A stretch of 64,000 nucleotides of DNA. It comes from Streptomyces bottropensis ATCC 25435 (GTDB lineage: Bacteria > Actinomycetota > Actinomycetes > Streptomycetales > Streptomycetaceae). Position numbers and translations under genes: made by a program. Under the pieces are notes generated by a model, which ran no database searches, was not told where the DNA came from, and saw nothing but the letters and a program-made list of their open reading frames with translations. This document shows, piece after piece, positions 1-7,427 of this stretch. The number at the start of each line of letters is the position of its first letter. Within the stretch, counting starts at the first letter, position 1. The stretch covers positions 3,850,265-3,914,264 of the forward strand of contig NZ_KB911581.1 of NCBI RefSeq assembly GCF_000383595.1, in the 5' to 3' direction.

Positions 1-1440
1 CAGCAGCGCCGCGTGGACCGGCCAGTCGCCGAATCGGACGTACGGCGTCGTGCCGTCGGCCAGCGGCACCTCGTACACCGCCGCCCGGCTCTCGTCCGTG
101 CCCAGCCACGCGCCCACCCGCCCGCCGTCCGGCCCGTACACCGCCGAGACGCCGGTGAGCGTCGCGTGGACCATGGGGCGGCCGGTCTCGGCGGCCCGCA
201 GCGCGGCCAGCGAGGCGTGCTGTTCGGGCGCCCAGCTCTGCTGGAACGACGAGGTCGCCGACTGCGCGAGCAGCAACTGGGCGCCGTCCCGGGCGAGATG
301 GCGGCTCATGTCCGGGAACGCGGACTCGAAGCACACCATGGGGCCGATCCGCAGCCCCTTCCCGGCGTCGAACACGACCTGCCTGGTGCCGCGGCGGCGG
401 TCCTCGCCGGCCGCCTCGCCGACCGAGGTGGCCCAGCCGAGCAGCGAGCGCATCGGGATGTACTCGCCGAAGGGCACGAGACGCATCTTGTCGTACCGGT
501 CGCCGGTGGGACCGTCAGGGCCGACGAGCACGGAACTCTTGTAGATGCCGGGGCGGTCGGAGCGGCGGGCGTCGACGTTCACGAGGATGTCGGTGCCCGT
601 CGCACGGGCCAGCGCGGCGATCCGGTCGGACAGATCCGGGCGGTCGGCCAGGTCGTGACCGACACTGCTCTCGCCCCACACGATCAGGTCGACGTCCTGC
701 CCGGCGAGCCGCCGGGTGAGCGCCTCCTCACGGGCGAACCGGGCGTCGGGGCCGTCGGTCACACCGGGCTGGACGACGGCGACGCGCACGTCGCCCCGCA
801 CGTCGGGTCGCGGCGACCACAGCCACACCGCCGACGTCGCGACGGCCGCGGAGACGAGACCGGCGAGCGCCGGTGCCCGGGAGGCGCGTACCGAGACCAG
901 TACGGCCACCGCGACGTTGACGGCCACGACCAGGAAGCTGAGCAGCCAGACCCCGCCGACCGAGGCCAGCCGCAGCGCCGGCTCCACCTGCCACTGGCTG
1001 GACCCCAGCAGGCCCCACGGCCCGCCCAGACCCTGCCAGGACCGGACGAGCTCGATCATCAGCCAGCCCGACGGCACGACCAGCAGCGCGGCGGCGACCT
1101 GCCCCGGCGAGGGCGTACCGGCCAGGAACCGGCGCGTCAGCCATGCCCAGGGCGCCCACAACGCGCCCAGCAGGCCGGCGATGAGGAAGGTGAAGACGTG
1201 GAGGTTCGGCAGCAGCCAGTGATGCATCGCGAGCATGAACGCGAAGCCGCCGAGCCAGCCGTCGTACGCCGCCCGGCGCCCGGTCGGGGCCGTGCGGATC
1301 AGCAGGATCCACGGGACCAGCGCCGCGTAGGCCGCCCACCACAGGCCCGGCGCCGGGAAGGCGAGCACGGGCAGAGCACCCGCCACGACGACGGCCGACC
1401 GTCGCCGCCACGGGGAGGCGACCCAGTCCGGTGTCCTCAT
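1..1440 (-). CDS. lnt: Apolipoprotein N-acyltransferase (Lnt), C-terminus cut by window edge
   Basis: Integral membrane enzyme that N-acylates the lipid-modified cysteine of lipoproteins. The visible 480 codons hold an N-terminal block of hydrophobic helices (about residues 18-190) followed by the nitrilase-like domain. The catalytic triad is visible: Glu257 in WGESS, Lys318 in YDKMRLVPFGEY and Cys370 in MVCFES; the Lys-Cys spacing of 52 equals that of E. coli Lnt (335 to 387). The ATG at 1440 has a strong GGGAGGGAGG ribosome site 7 nt upstream. The reading frame is open to base 1, so the last tens of residues lie outside the window. Streptomycetes are known to carry two Lnt paralogues; which one this is cannot be told from sequence alone. 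Confidence 0.93.
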   Translation of the reverse strand, partial: MRTPDWVASPWRRRSAVVVAGALPVLAFPAPGLWWAAYAALVPWILLIRTAPTGRRAAYDGWLGGFAFMLAMHHWLLPNLHVFTFLIAGLLGALWAPWAWLTRRFLAGTPSPGQVAAALLVVPSGWLMIELVRSWQGLGGPWGLLGSSQWQVEPALRLASVGGVWLLSFLVVAVNVAVAVLVSVRASRAPALAGLVSAAVATSAVWLWSPRPDVRGDVRVAVVQPGVTDGPDARFAREEALTRRLAGQDVDLIVWGESSVGHDLADRPDLSDRIAALARATGTDILVNVDARRSDRPGIYKSSVLVGPDGPTGDRYDKMRLVPFGEYIPMRSLLGWATSVGEAAGEDRRRGTRQVVFDAGKGLRIGPMVCFESAFPDMSRHLARDGAQLLLAQSATSSFQQSWAPEQHASLAALRAAETGRPMVHATLTGVSAVYGPDGGRVGAWLGTDESRAAVYEVPLADGTTPYVRFGDWPVHAALL

Positions 1441-1633
1441 ACAGCGCCTCCCTCCCGCCACCGAGCGTCCCTCCAGTGTGCGCGCCGGGGACGATCTCCG
1501 ACAGAGGGCGTGGGCGGGGCGGGGTGGTGCGCTCGGTGCGGGTGGGGCGGTTCGGCGCCCGGGGAGGGGAACGCGGTTGGGCCGAGTGGCGGAGCTTCGG
1601 CCCCGCCCCGCCGGTGGTCGGGCCGGGGCGCCC

Positions 1634-2128
1634 TCAGGCCGGGGAAGGCCGCTGGGCGGGGGTGAGGCCCTCCGGGGCGCGGCGCCATTTCTCCTGGACG
1701 AGGACCTCGCGCAGGCGCCAGCCGTCGGTGGTGCGGGTCAGGGTGAACGCGTAGCGGCCGCCGCAGACGAAGTCGGGTGCGGTGGAGCCGCCGTCGCCTC
1801 CGGCGAAGCGCATCGGGTTGATGTAGTCCGCCTGGACCTGGGCGGTGTCGCCGGTGTCCTGCTCCAGATACCCGAAGCGCACCCGGCGGTTGACGATCAG
1901 ATGCTGCCGCATCGGGAAGAGCTCCATGCTCCGGGCCAGCCACCCGGCCACCTGCGCGGCGTCGCCCTCGATGCCACCGGCCGAGCGGTAGTCCGCGCGT
2001 CCCCCCGGTGCGAACAGTTCCCGAAAGGCCGGCCAGTCGCCGTCGTCCACCGCCACCGCGTACTCGGTGATCAGGCCGTCGACGGCGAGTCGGTCCATCA
2101 CGGTCGCGAGTTCCACGCGCTGCGTCAT
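1634..2128 (-). CDS. SnoaL-like / NTF2-fold protein
   Basis: A 164-residue protein of the SnoaL-like polyketide cyclase/NTF2 superfamily. It starts with the typical helix (VMDRLAVDGLITEYAVAVDDGDWPAF is the region, residues 10-35) and continues with beta strands containing RQHLIVNRRV and a C-terminal GGRYAFTLTRTTDGWRL sheet segment, which is the usual order in the family. No enzyme-specific residues can be assigned, so it may be a cyclase-like, dehydratase-like or binding protein. The ATG at 2128 is preferred; a TTG at 2164 would add 12 residues but neither has a clear ribosome site. It stands alone, tail to tail with nothing, between lnt and the accessory DUF4291 locus. Confidence 0.75.
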   Translation of the reverse strand: MTQRVELATVMDRLAVDGLITEYAVAVDDGDWPAFRELFAPGGRADYRSAGGIEGDAAQVAGWLARSMELFPMRQHLIVNRRVRFGYLEQDTGDTAQVQADYINPMRFAGGDGGSTAPDFVCGGRYAFTLTRTTDGWRLREVLVQEKWRRAPEGLTPAQRPSPA

Positions 2129-2245
2129 CGGCTCAGTGTTGGGGCAGGAGACGCGCCACGCCAAGGGGCGTGCGCGCAGATGGGGGATATGTCAGGGATC
2201 GGGGGCGGGCGGCGGAAGCGGGAGGAGCCGTACGACACGGTTCAT

Positions 2246-2345
2246 GGCCGGACGGTGTCACTCGCGGCCGGACGGTGGGACTCGCGGCCGTAAGGCAGGA
2301 CTCACGTCCGTACGGCGGGATTCCCGTCCGTACGGCGAGGCGCCG
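2246..2345. repeat. Five degenerate 20-bp tandem repeats
   Basis: Five consecutive 20-bp units beginning at 2246, 2266, 2286, 2306 and 2326, with a consensus close to GGCCGTACGGCGGGACTCGC. Adjacent units differ at a few positions. They sit between the SnoaL-like gene and the broken DUF4291 gene and lie in no convincing gene. Confidence 0.75.
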
Positions 2346-2416
2346 GGTACGGCGGCACGGCTCCGGGCCGTCGATATTCGGTGGCCCCGCACGCGACCGT
2401 GATCGAGCCTGGTCCC

Positions 2417-2584
2417 GTGAAGGAAAGTGACCACCTCGCGCAGAGCGAGCCCAAGTTCCGTATCCGTGCCCGGCACACCGCCGACACGGTCACCGTCTAC
2501 CAGGCGTACAGCCCGCGGATCGGCGGCCCGGCCGCGCGCCACGGTCGTTTTCCGGCCGCGTGGAAGCGGGACCGGATGACCTGG
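2417..2584 (+). pseudogene. DUF4291 protein, N-terminal part (gene split by insertion)
   Basis: Encodes the first 56 residues of a DUF4291 protein from a GTG at 2417 (an in-frame GTG at 2381 would add 12 residues). Conserved family motifs are visible: RIRARHTADTVTVYQAYSP, GRFPAAWKRDRMTW. The intact copy at 4373-4966 has the matching stretch RIRALHTASTITVYQAYSP ... DRMTWIKPSF. Here, after the Trp codon TGG at 2582-2584, the family sequence stops and continues as an unrelated right half of a palindromic repeat. The missing remainder of the gene starts at 5962, in the same orientation and in frame. No frameshift or stop lies in this part. Function of DUF4291 is not known. Confidence 0.85.
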
Positions 2585-2607
2585 GTCATCAAGCCGCGTT
2601 CACAGCC
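2577..2607 (+). repeat. Left insertion junction: right half of the palindromic repeat
   Basis: Bases 2577-2607 match 4289-4319 of the full repeat at 28 of 31 positions, starting at TGACCTGG (which is also the DUF4291 codon sequence M-T-W) and running through TCATCAAGC and GCGTTCACAG. The left arm is absent here and is replaced by DUF4291 coding sequence. Confidence 0.8.
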
Positions 2608-2910
2608 TGCAGGGGCGCGCCGGGACGGGGCAAGCCGAGTGATCCGTTCGAGCGCGGTCCAGCGTCGAAGAACGAACCATCGCCGTCCCACCCCCGGGAA
2701 GCAGGTGTGCTCGGCCGTGCCGCTGATGCCGCCAACGGCCGGCAGGCCCGATCACGGTCGCCCCGGCCCGTGGCCGACGGCTCGGCGGACATGGCAGACG
2801 GGAGGCATTCACCTCACTGGGACACTGTGGTGATGAGGTGCGAGGAGTTTGCCGCGCTCGGCACTCACCACCCCCGCAGGAGACAATGAGGGTTCGCCGC
2901 GGTAGGTGAG

Positions 2911-4197
2911 GTGATGGCGGTGCCCCCATGGCATCTGCGCGACTATCACGATGACGATCTTGACCAGGCCATCGAGATCTGGGACCAGAGCCGTCAGGCC
3001 GACGAGGACCGGGTGTTTCCAGTCTCCGAGGTGATGGCCGCGGCCAAGGCAGGGCAGACGGCGGTGGTCGCGGTGGTCGGCGATGAACTGGTGGGCATGG
3101 CCGTGGCGCAGGCCTACGGCCAGCGGGGGTGGATCCTCCTGGTGGCACTCGCCTCCCGCTGGCGTGAACGCGGGATCGGCAGTGCTCTCCTCGCCGAGCT
3201 CGAACGGCGCCTGCGGGCCTTGGGCGTGCGCCACATCAGCGCGCTGCTGCCCGCCCACGCCGCCGGCACGAAGGCTCTGGAGCACTCCGGCTACCAGTCC
3301 CGCGACGGCCTGACCTACTACGAGAAGCTCGAACCACCCGGAGCCCCCAACGCTGATGTCCTCGCGTCACTGGGCGGCCGGATGCTGCTCGGGGAACTGT
3401 GGGACGCCATGGCCGGCATGGAGCGGGAGAAACAGGTCGTCGAACGCCGGGTCGTGCTCCCACTGACGGAGCCTGGGCTGGCCGACCGTTACGGGGTCGT
3501 CCCTCCGAAGGCAATCATCCTGTTCGGCCCTCCCGGCACCGGGAAGACCAGCTTCGCCAAGGCGGTCGCCTCCCGGCTCGGCTGGCCGTTCGTGGAGCTC
3601 TTCCCCTCCCGGCTCGCGGCCGACACGAGCGAGGGGCTGGCCACGGCGCTGCGGGAGGCCTTCGCGGACCTGGCGGAACTCGACTCGGTGCTGCTCTTCA
3701 TCGACGAGGTCGAAGAGATCGCCGGCGTGCGGTCCGGGAAAGCGGTCGATCCGGGACATGGGGTGACCAACGAGTTGCTCAAACTGATCCCTGTCTTCCG
3801 TGAACACGACGCACGGCTGCTGGCCTGTGCCACCAACTCCGTGCGCTCTCTGGACCCGGCCTTCTTGCGGCCGGGCCGGTTCGACTACGTCATTCCCATC
3901 GGCCCACCCGACCCGACCGCCCGCGCGGCGATCTGGGCCCGCTATCTCAGGGCCGCCGGTGACTCGGTGGACCTCATGCAACTGGTCGAGGCCAGCGAGC
4001 TGTTCACTCCGGCCGACATCGAATTCGCAGCCCGCAAGGGCGCGCAGGCGGCGTTCGAGCGCGAGGTCGCACAGCGAAAGGGCCGACCGGCCACCACCGA
4101 TGACTTCATGACCGCCATCGCCGACACCCGGCCGACGCTCACCGCACTGGCGATCAAGGAGTTCACCGAGGACATCGAGAAGTACAGTCGCCTCTGA
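2911..4197 (+). CDS. GNAT acetyltransferase fused to an AAA+ ATPase
   Basis: A 428-residue two-domain protein. Residues 1-140 are a GNAT domain (variable strand GDELVGMAVAQ, then RWRERGIGSALLAELERRL, the acetyl-CoA loop, and HSGYQSRDGLTYYEKL at the end). Residues 175-428 are an AAA+ domain of the FtsH/VCP type: Walker A GPPGTGKT at 206-213, Walker B LLFIDE with Asp265/Glu266, and an arginine-finger segment RPGRFD at 320-325. GTG at 2911 is followed at once by an alternative ATG at 2914. Both domains look complete and keep their key residues, so an active enzyme is plausible; the substrate is unknown. It is the sole gene of the first unit of the cassette-like insert, and its stop lies 72 bp before the palindrome at 4270. 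The 300 bp upstream (2608-2910) hold no gene I can support. Confidence 0.85.
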   Translation: MMAVPPWHLRDYHDDDLDQAIEIWDQSRQADEDRVFPVSEVMAAAKAGQTAVVAVVGDELVGMAVAQAYGQRGWILLVALASRWRERGIGSALLAELERRLRALGVRHISALLPAHAAGTKALEHSGYQSRDGLTYYEKLEPPGAPNADVLASLGGRMLLGELWDAMAGMEREKQVVERRVVLPLTEPGLADRYGVVPPKAIILFGPPGTGKTSFAKAVASRLGWPFVELFPSRLAADTSEGLATALREAFADLAELDSVLLFIDEVEEIAGVRSGKAVDPGHGVTNELLKLIPVFREHDARLLACATNSVRSLDPAFLRPGRFDYVIPIGPPDPTARAAIWARYLRAAGDSVDLMQLVEASELFTPADIEFAARKGAQAAFEREVAQRKGRPATTDDFMTAIADTRPTLTALAIKEFTEDIEKYSRL

Positions 4198-4269
4198 GAC
4201 CGGTGCCGGCGCTCAGTGCGGGTCTCCGGTCCGCGCAAGTGAGGCGACCGATGCCTCCGTGCAGGTGAC

Positions 4270-4322
4270 AAGGTCTGTGGACACGGCTTGACCTGGATCA
4301 TCAAGCAGCGTTCACAGACCTT
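4270..4322 (+). repeat. Full 53-bp palindromic junction repeat (copy 1)
   Basis: Outer arms AAGGTCTGTG (4270-4279) and CACAGACCTT (4313-4322) are a perfect 10-bp inverted repeat; inner arms GCTTGA (4286-4291) and TCAAGC (4301-4306) are a perfect 6-bp inverted repeat around a 9-base centre. It lies between the convergent ends of the GNAT-AAA+ and DUF4291 genes, so it could also act as a terminator, but its halves recur at the two insertion junctions. Confidence 0.85.
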
Positions 4323-4372
4323 TGCCGCCATGTGACCGTGGGTGATGCTGGCGGCTGTGCCCGGCGTGCCGG

Positions 4373-4966
4373 TCAGGGACACAGGTGGGCCAGGAGTTCT
4401 GCACTGGCGGGGTACTCCTGTTCCTGGGGGAGCAGTCGGGCAGCTGAGTCCAGTTCGCCGTCCCTGACGAGTGCGCGGATCTCGTGGGCGAGCGGGGTGA
4501 CGTCGCTGATGGACACGATCCACTCGTCGGCGTAACGCGACGACGCCTCACCCGAGAGCACCAGTTGCAGCGAGCGGTACGGCAGGGGATGGAGGTGTAG
4601 ATCGCGTTCGGGATCCCACTGGACACGGGCCGGTGCGCGCTTGAGGTCACGCTGCCAGGTGTCGCGATCGGGATGCAGTCCGCGGACGTAATGCGACAGG
4701 CAGGCATGGCGCAGCGCCCAGTCGAAGCCCTCGCGAGTGATCTCGAAGGCCAGGACGGTCTCCTGCCCCTCCTTCGTGCCCCAGCCGGAGCGGTACATCA
4801 TCCACATGAAACTGGGTTTGATCCACGTCATGCGGTCAGGCTTCCACGCGGCGGGAAAACGGCCGTCGCGGATGGTGGGCAATCCGATTTCAGGGGAGTA
4901 CGCCTGGTAGACGGTGATCGTCGATGCCGTGTGAAGCGCGCGGATCCTGCGGTGCGGTTCTTCCAT
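4373..4966 (-). CDS. DUF4291 domain protein (intact copy)
   Basis: A 197-residue protein matching the split DUF4291 gene almost along its whole length. Shared blocks are RIRALHT..TITVYQAYSP, GRFPAAWKPDRMTWIKPSF, WMMYRSGWGTKEGQETVLAF, EITREGF.WALRHACLSHY, ARVQWDPERDLHL and RYADEWIVSISDVT. Function is unknown. The ATG at 4966 begins MEEPHRRIRALH and is chosen because family similarity starts right there; the frame stays open upstream to 5128, but that extension runs through the palindrome at 5098-5148 and is not credible. It is the only gene of the second unit, opposite in orientation to the gene its host element interrupts. GC is lower than in the surrounding chromosome. Its stop is about 50 bp from the palindrome at 4270-4322. 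Confidence 0.88.
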   Translation of the reverse strand: MEEPHRRIRALHTASTITVYQAYSPEIGLPTIRDGRFPAAWKPDRMTWIKPSFMWMMYRSGWGTKEGQETVLAFEITREGFDWALRHACLSHYVRGLHPDRDTWQRDLKRAPARVQWDPERDLHLHPLPYRSLQLVLSGEASSRYADEWIVSISDVTPLAHEIRALVRDGELDSAARLLPQEQEYPASAELLAHLCP

Positions 4967-5097
4967 GGCGTACAGCGTGGAGTCGGCCAGGTCAGCAGGC
5001 CAGCGATTTTCGACCGCCGCTCGTTGCGACGGTGCACGTCGGACGCAGCATCGTGCGGGTTGTCGGGGGCTGTGCAGAGGAGTCGGTGACAGGCGAA

Positions 5098-5148
5098 AGG
5101 GTCTGTGAACGAGGCTTGACAAAGTCATCGAACAGCGTTGACAGACTC
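5098..5148 (+). repeat. Full palindromic junction repeat (copy 2, diverged)
   Basis: Arms GTCTGTGAACG (5101-5111) and CGTTGACAGAC (5136-5146) pair with one mismatch. It aligns with the copy at 4270 over its full length with one single-base gap; the left arm, GGCTTGAC and the right arm are conserved while the centre differs. It is in the same orientation as copy 1, 40 bp past the stop of the DUF3885-like gene. Confidence 0.8.
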
Positions 5149-5186
5149 ATGCGCGTCGGTCGGGGAAGGGGGAGCCGCCGTGGCTC

Positions 5187-5783
5187 TCAGAGGCCGGCTG
5201 GGTGACTGGAGAGCCAGTTTGTGTGTCGGTCACGCACACGGTCGCGCTCCGCAGGCATGGCGAGGATGACGTCTGCGCCGCCGTCGTAGGGATGGTGGAT
5301 GCATCGAAGCTCCGTGTCGGTGAGGAAGACTTCGGCGAGTGCATCGTCCGCGACCGCTCGCAACAGCTCATCGACGCAGCCGCGTTCCCACTTGCGTCGG
5401 TCGATGTACAGACGTGTGTGGGTGTGGAAATCCGGGTCGGGGTCGTCCTGCTGCGACTCGGTCCACCAGCGGATGCCGTCAGGGTGCAGCATCTGTCGTG
5501 GCGTCGGGTAACCTGCGGGCCCGGTCGGTGTGTTCGACCAATCCATGGTCACCACGAACACGTCCGTGTCGGCGAACAACTCGTCGAGGATCGTGTTGTA
5601 CCGGTCCAGCACGATCGCGTACTCGTCCTCGGACTCCGGGTAGCGCTTCGAGCTGGGAAGGCTGTGGAAACGCACCCAGCGATCCGCATACCTAGTGCGA
5701 AACGTGTGAGCGACGGGAGGGCCCGACGGATGCCGTTCCCTCCACAAAGCCGCTAGAAGATCAGGGTCGATGGCGAAACTCAC
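5187..5783 (-). CDS. DUF3885-like protein
   Basis: A 198-residue protein without recognised catalytic motifs. The stretch DRWVRFHSLP.SKRYPE.E.EY..VLDRYNT.LDELF (residues about 33-68) recalls DUF3885 proteins of actinomycetes; this assignment is from memory and tentative. The C-terminal half contains DFHTHTRLYIDRRKWERG and ELRCIHHPYDGGADV. The GTG at 5783 is used because downstream family-like sequence begins there; AAGG lies too close to be a normal ribosome site, so translation may be leaderless or start elsewhere. It is the single gene of the third unit of the insert, and its codon use is visibly less G+C-biased than that of flanking genes, which suggests transfer. Confidence 0.7.
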   Translation of the reverse strand: MSFAIDPDLLAALWRERHPSGPPVAHTFRTRYADRWVRFHSLPSSKRYPESEDEYAIVLDRYNTILDELFADTDVFVVTMDWSNTPTGPAGYPTPRQMLHPDGIRWWTESQQDDPDPDFHTHTRLYIDRRKWERGCVDELLRAVADDALAEVFLTDTELRCIHHPYDGGADVILAMPAERDRVRDRHTNWLSSHPAGL

Positions 5784-5937
5784 CCCTTGGCCAGAGCCAC
5801 ACCGATCGGACAGGAAACGCGGGTCCCGGCGTGGCCGTTGTGTTGCGGTCAAGATACTGCTGGTGGTAGCCGTCGGCCGTGCAGAACGTACAGCCCTCCA
5901 AAGAAGGCAGGAAGCCACCCCGATCACGGTGGATGCA

Positions 5938-5965
5938 GTCTGCGAACACGGCTTGACCTGGATCA
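5938..5965 (+). repeat. Right insertion junction: left half of the palindromic repeat
   Basis: Bases 5938-5965 match 4273-4300 of the full repeat at 26 of 28 positions (GTCTGCGAACACGGCTTGAC then CTGGATCA). After the shared core TGACCTGGATCA the sequence becomes DUF4291 coding sequence (K-P-S-F-L-W-M-M-Y). The right arm is absent here and is found instead at 2577-2607. Confidence 0.8.
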
Positions 5966-6408
5966 AGCCCTCCTTCCTGTGGATGATGTACCGCTGCGGC
6001 TGGGCCACCAAGGAGGGGCAGGAGACCGTGCTGGCCGTGGAGATCACCCGTGAGGGGTTCGCATGGGCGTTGCGGCACTCCTGTCTCTCGCACTACGTGC
6101 CCGAACTGCACGGCGATCAGGCGGAGTGGAAGCGCCGGTTGAGGCGGTCGTCGGCGCGGGTGCAGTGGGACCCGGAGCGGGATCTGCACCTCAACCCGCT
6201 GCCGCACCTGTCCCTCCAACTGGGGCTGACGGGCGAGGCGGCGGTGAGGTACGCGGACGAGTGGATCGTCGGGATCGAGGACGTGACGCCGCCAGCCCGG
6301 GAGGTGCACGGTCATGTGCGTGCGGGGGAACCGGGCCGGGCGGCCGCGTTGTTGCCGGTGGAGCGGCCGTATCCGGTGGCGGAGGATGCGCCGGGTCATC
6401 TGCGGTGA
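5962..6408 (+). pseudogene. DUF4291 protein, C-terminal part (gene split by insertion)
   Basis: Carries the C-terminal 148 residues of the DUF4291 protein whose N-terminus is at 2417-2584: IKPSFLWMMYRCGWATKEG, EITREGFAWALRHSCLSHY, ARVQWDPERDLHL, RYADEWIVGIEDVTPP. It is about 75% identical by eye to the intact copy at 4373-4966 and contains no stop or frameshift. An open frame runs from 5770 into it, but that upstream part has no DUF4291 similarity and no ribosome site, so a hybrid protein is unlikely. The undamaged state of both halves suggests the interruption is recent or reversible. Confidence 0.85.
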
Positions 6409-6464
6409 CGAGATCCGCCAAGCGTGGTTCCGACGGGCGGCGGTTGTGCGCGGCGGGGGACCGC

Positions 6465-7298
6465 TCACTGCGCCGGTTGCCGCGCCGATCGCCGCAGGGC
6501 GTCCGCGACGGTGAGGAACAGGACGCTGTCCGCCACGTCGGAGACCGGCTCCCGCGCCGCCGGTTTGCGCTCACCGGTGACCAGGACGTGGATGGTCGAC
6601 CCCATCAGATCGACTTCGCTGATCTTCTCCCAGGGCAGGACCCGGCCGGCGTGCTCCAGCCCGGCCAGGCTCACCGTGAAGGGGCCGAATGCCGCCCGTC
6701 CCCCGGTCTCCAACAGCGTGCCGAGTTCGGCCAGTCGTGCCCTCGCGTCCTCCTCCGCGCTCTGGCTCCGTACCGCGAGCCAGCCGTCCGCGATGAGGGT
6801 GCCCAGGTGCTGCGCCTCGGGTGTGTCGCCCGACACCATGAAGTTGCCGGCCGGCGTCTGGACGTACACGGAGTGCGTGGTCGACATGGTGACCCCGTTG
6901 CGTTCGTGCTGCGTCGCATGGCGCCGGCATCCGGTGATCTCGTCCCAGGACACGGCGATCGGTGGCCGCGAACCGTACTGGTAGACCACACCGTCCGCGA
7001 ACACGGCACACCAGGTGACGGGCCTGAACAGTGCGGCCAGTGGAACGGCGATCGCCCCGAGGAAGCTGCATCCGCCGAGGACGATGAAGAGGATCGCGTT
7101 GGTCCACTCGCTCTCCCCGCTGATGACGAAGACCATCATCACGCAGAACGCGGTGACCAGGAGGAGCATGAAGGAGCCCCACCAGGACACCGCGCTCGTC
7201 CGTGCGCGGAAGGCGTACCGTCCGTCCCCGAGCTGTCGCTCCGCCGCCGCAGCCGGCACTGTCGACGGGATCTCGTCCCAGAGGTTCCGGGCCACCAT
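6465..7298 (-). CDS. Membrane protein, DUF6585-like
   Basis: A 277-residue protein with two adjacent hydrophobic segments (about residues 40-62 and 67-90) separating a short N-terminal RNLWDEIP segment from a soluble C-terminal domain with ITGCRRH...., GVTMSTTHSVYVQT and GLEHAGRVLPWEKISEVDL. Overall architecture is that of the DUF6585 family of actinobacteria; this label is tentative and no function is known. The ATG at 7298 has GGGGGAG 7 nt upstream; a GTG at 7313 lacks one. It is monocistronic and convergent with the broken DUF4291 gene. Confidence 0.72.
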   Translation of the reverse strand: MVARNLWDEIPSTVPAAAAERQLGDGRYAFRARTSAVSWWGSFMLLLVTAFCVMMVFVISGESEWTNAILFIVLGGCSFLGAIAVPLAALFRPVTWCAVFADGVVYQYGSRPPIAVSWDEITGCRRHATQHERNGVTMSTTHSVYVQTPAGNFMVSGDTPEAQHLGTLIADGWLAVRSQSAEEDARARLAELGTLLETGGRAAFGPFTVSLAGLEHAGRVLPWEKISEVDLMGSTIHVLVTGERKPAAREPVSDVADSVLFLTVADALRRSARQPAQ

Positions 7299-7427
7299 CG
7301 CAACTCCCCCCACGCGTCAATCGCCCTCAACAGGCTTGTGTGCGAGCCGAGTTGACGATGTGAACATCCTCGGGATGCTACGGTGCCTGGCTGAAAAGCG
7401 GTAGACGCCTCGGCTCTGTCGGGAGGG

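Larger units (their letters stand above)
2585..5961. mobile_element. 3377-bp cassette-like insert within a DUF4291 gene
   Basis: Everything between the TGG codon at 2582-2584 and the ATC codon at 5962 separates two halves of one DUF4291 gene; removing exactly this segment gives an uninterrupted in-frame ORF of about 204 codons ending at 6408. The insert contains three genes, each in its own unit: GNAT-AAA+ fusion (+), DUF4291 (-), DUF3885-like (-). Units are bounded by directly oriented copies of a palindromic repeat: right half at 2577-2607, full at 4270-4322, full at 5098-5148, left half at 5938-5965. GC content in the second and third units is clearly below that of the flanks, suggesting transfer. 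No transposase, integrase or target duplication is visible, so the mobility mechanism is inferred only from the junctions. Confidence 0.7.

Noticed and set aside
4270..4322. Interpretation as a simple transcription terminator
   Set aside because: Termination is possible, but does not explain why the two halves of the same sequence occur exactly at the two breakpoints of the DUF4291 gene.
4966..5128. 54-codon N-terminal extension of the intact DUF4291 gene
   Set aside because: It would be encoded by the palindrome at 5098-5148; homology with the split copy begins at the ATG at 4966.
4270..5148. Integron attC sites
   Set aside because: The arms do not contain the RYYYAAC/GTTRRRY core, gene orientation is mixed and no integrase is in the window, so integron identity is not claimed.
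5770..6408. A hybrid gene running through the right insertion junction into the DUF4291 C-terminus
   Set aside because: The part before 5956 has no family similarity, no ribosome site and crosses the repeat; treated as a pseudogene half instead.
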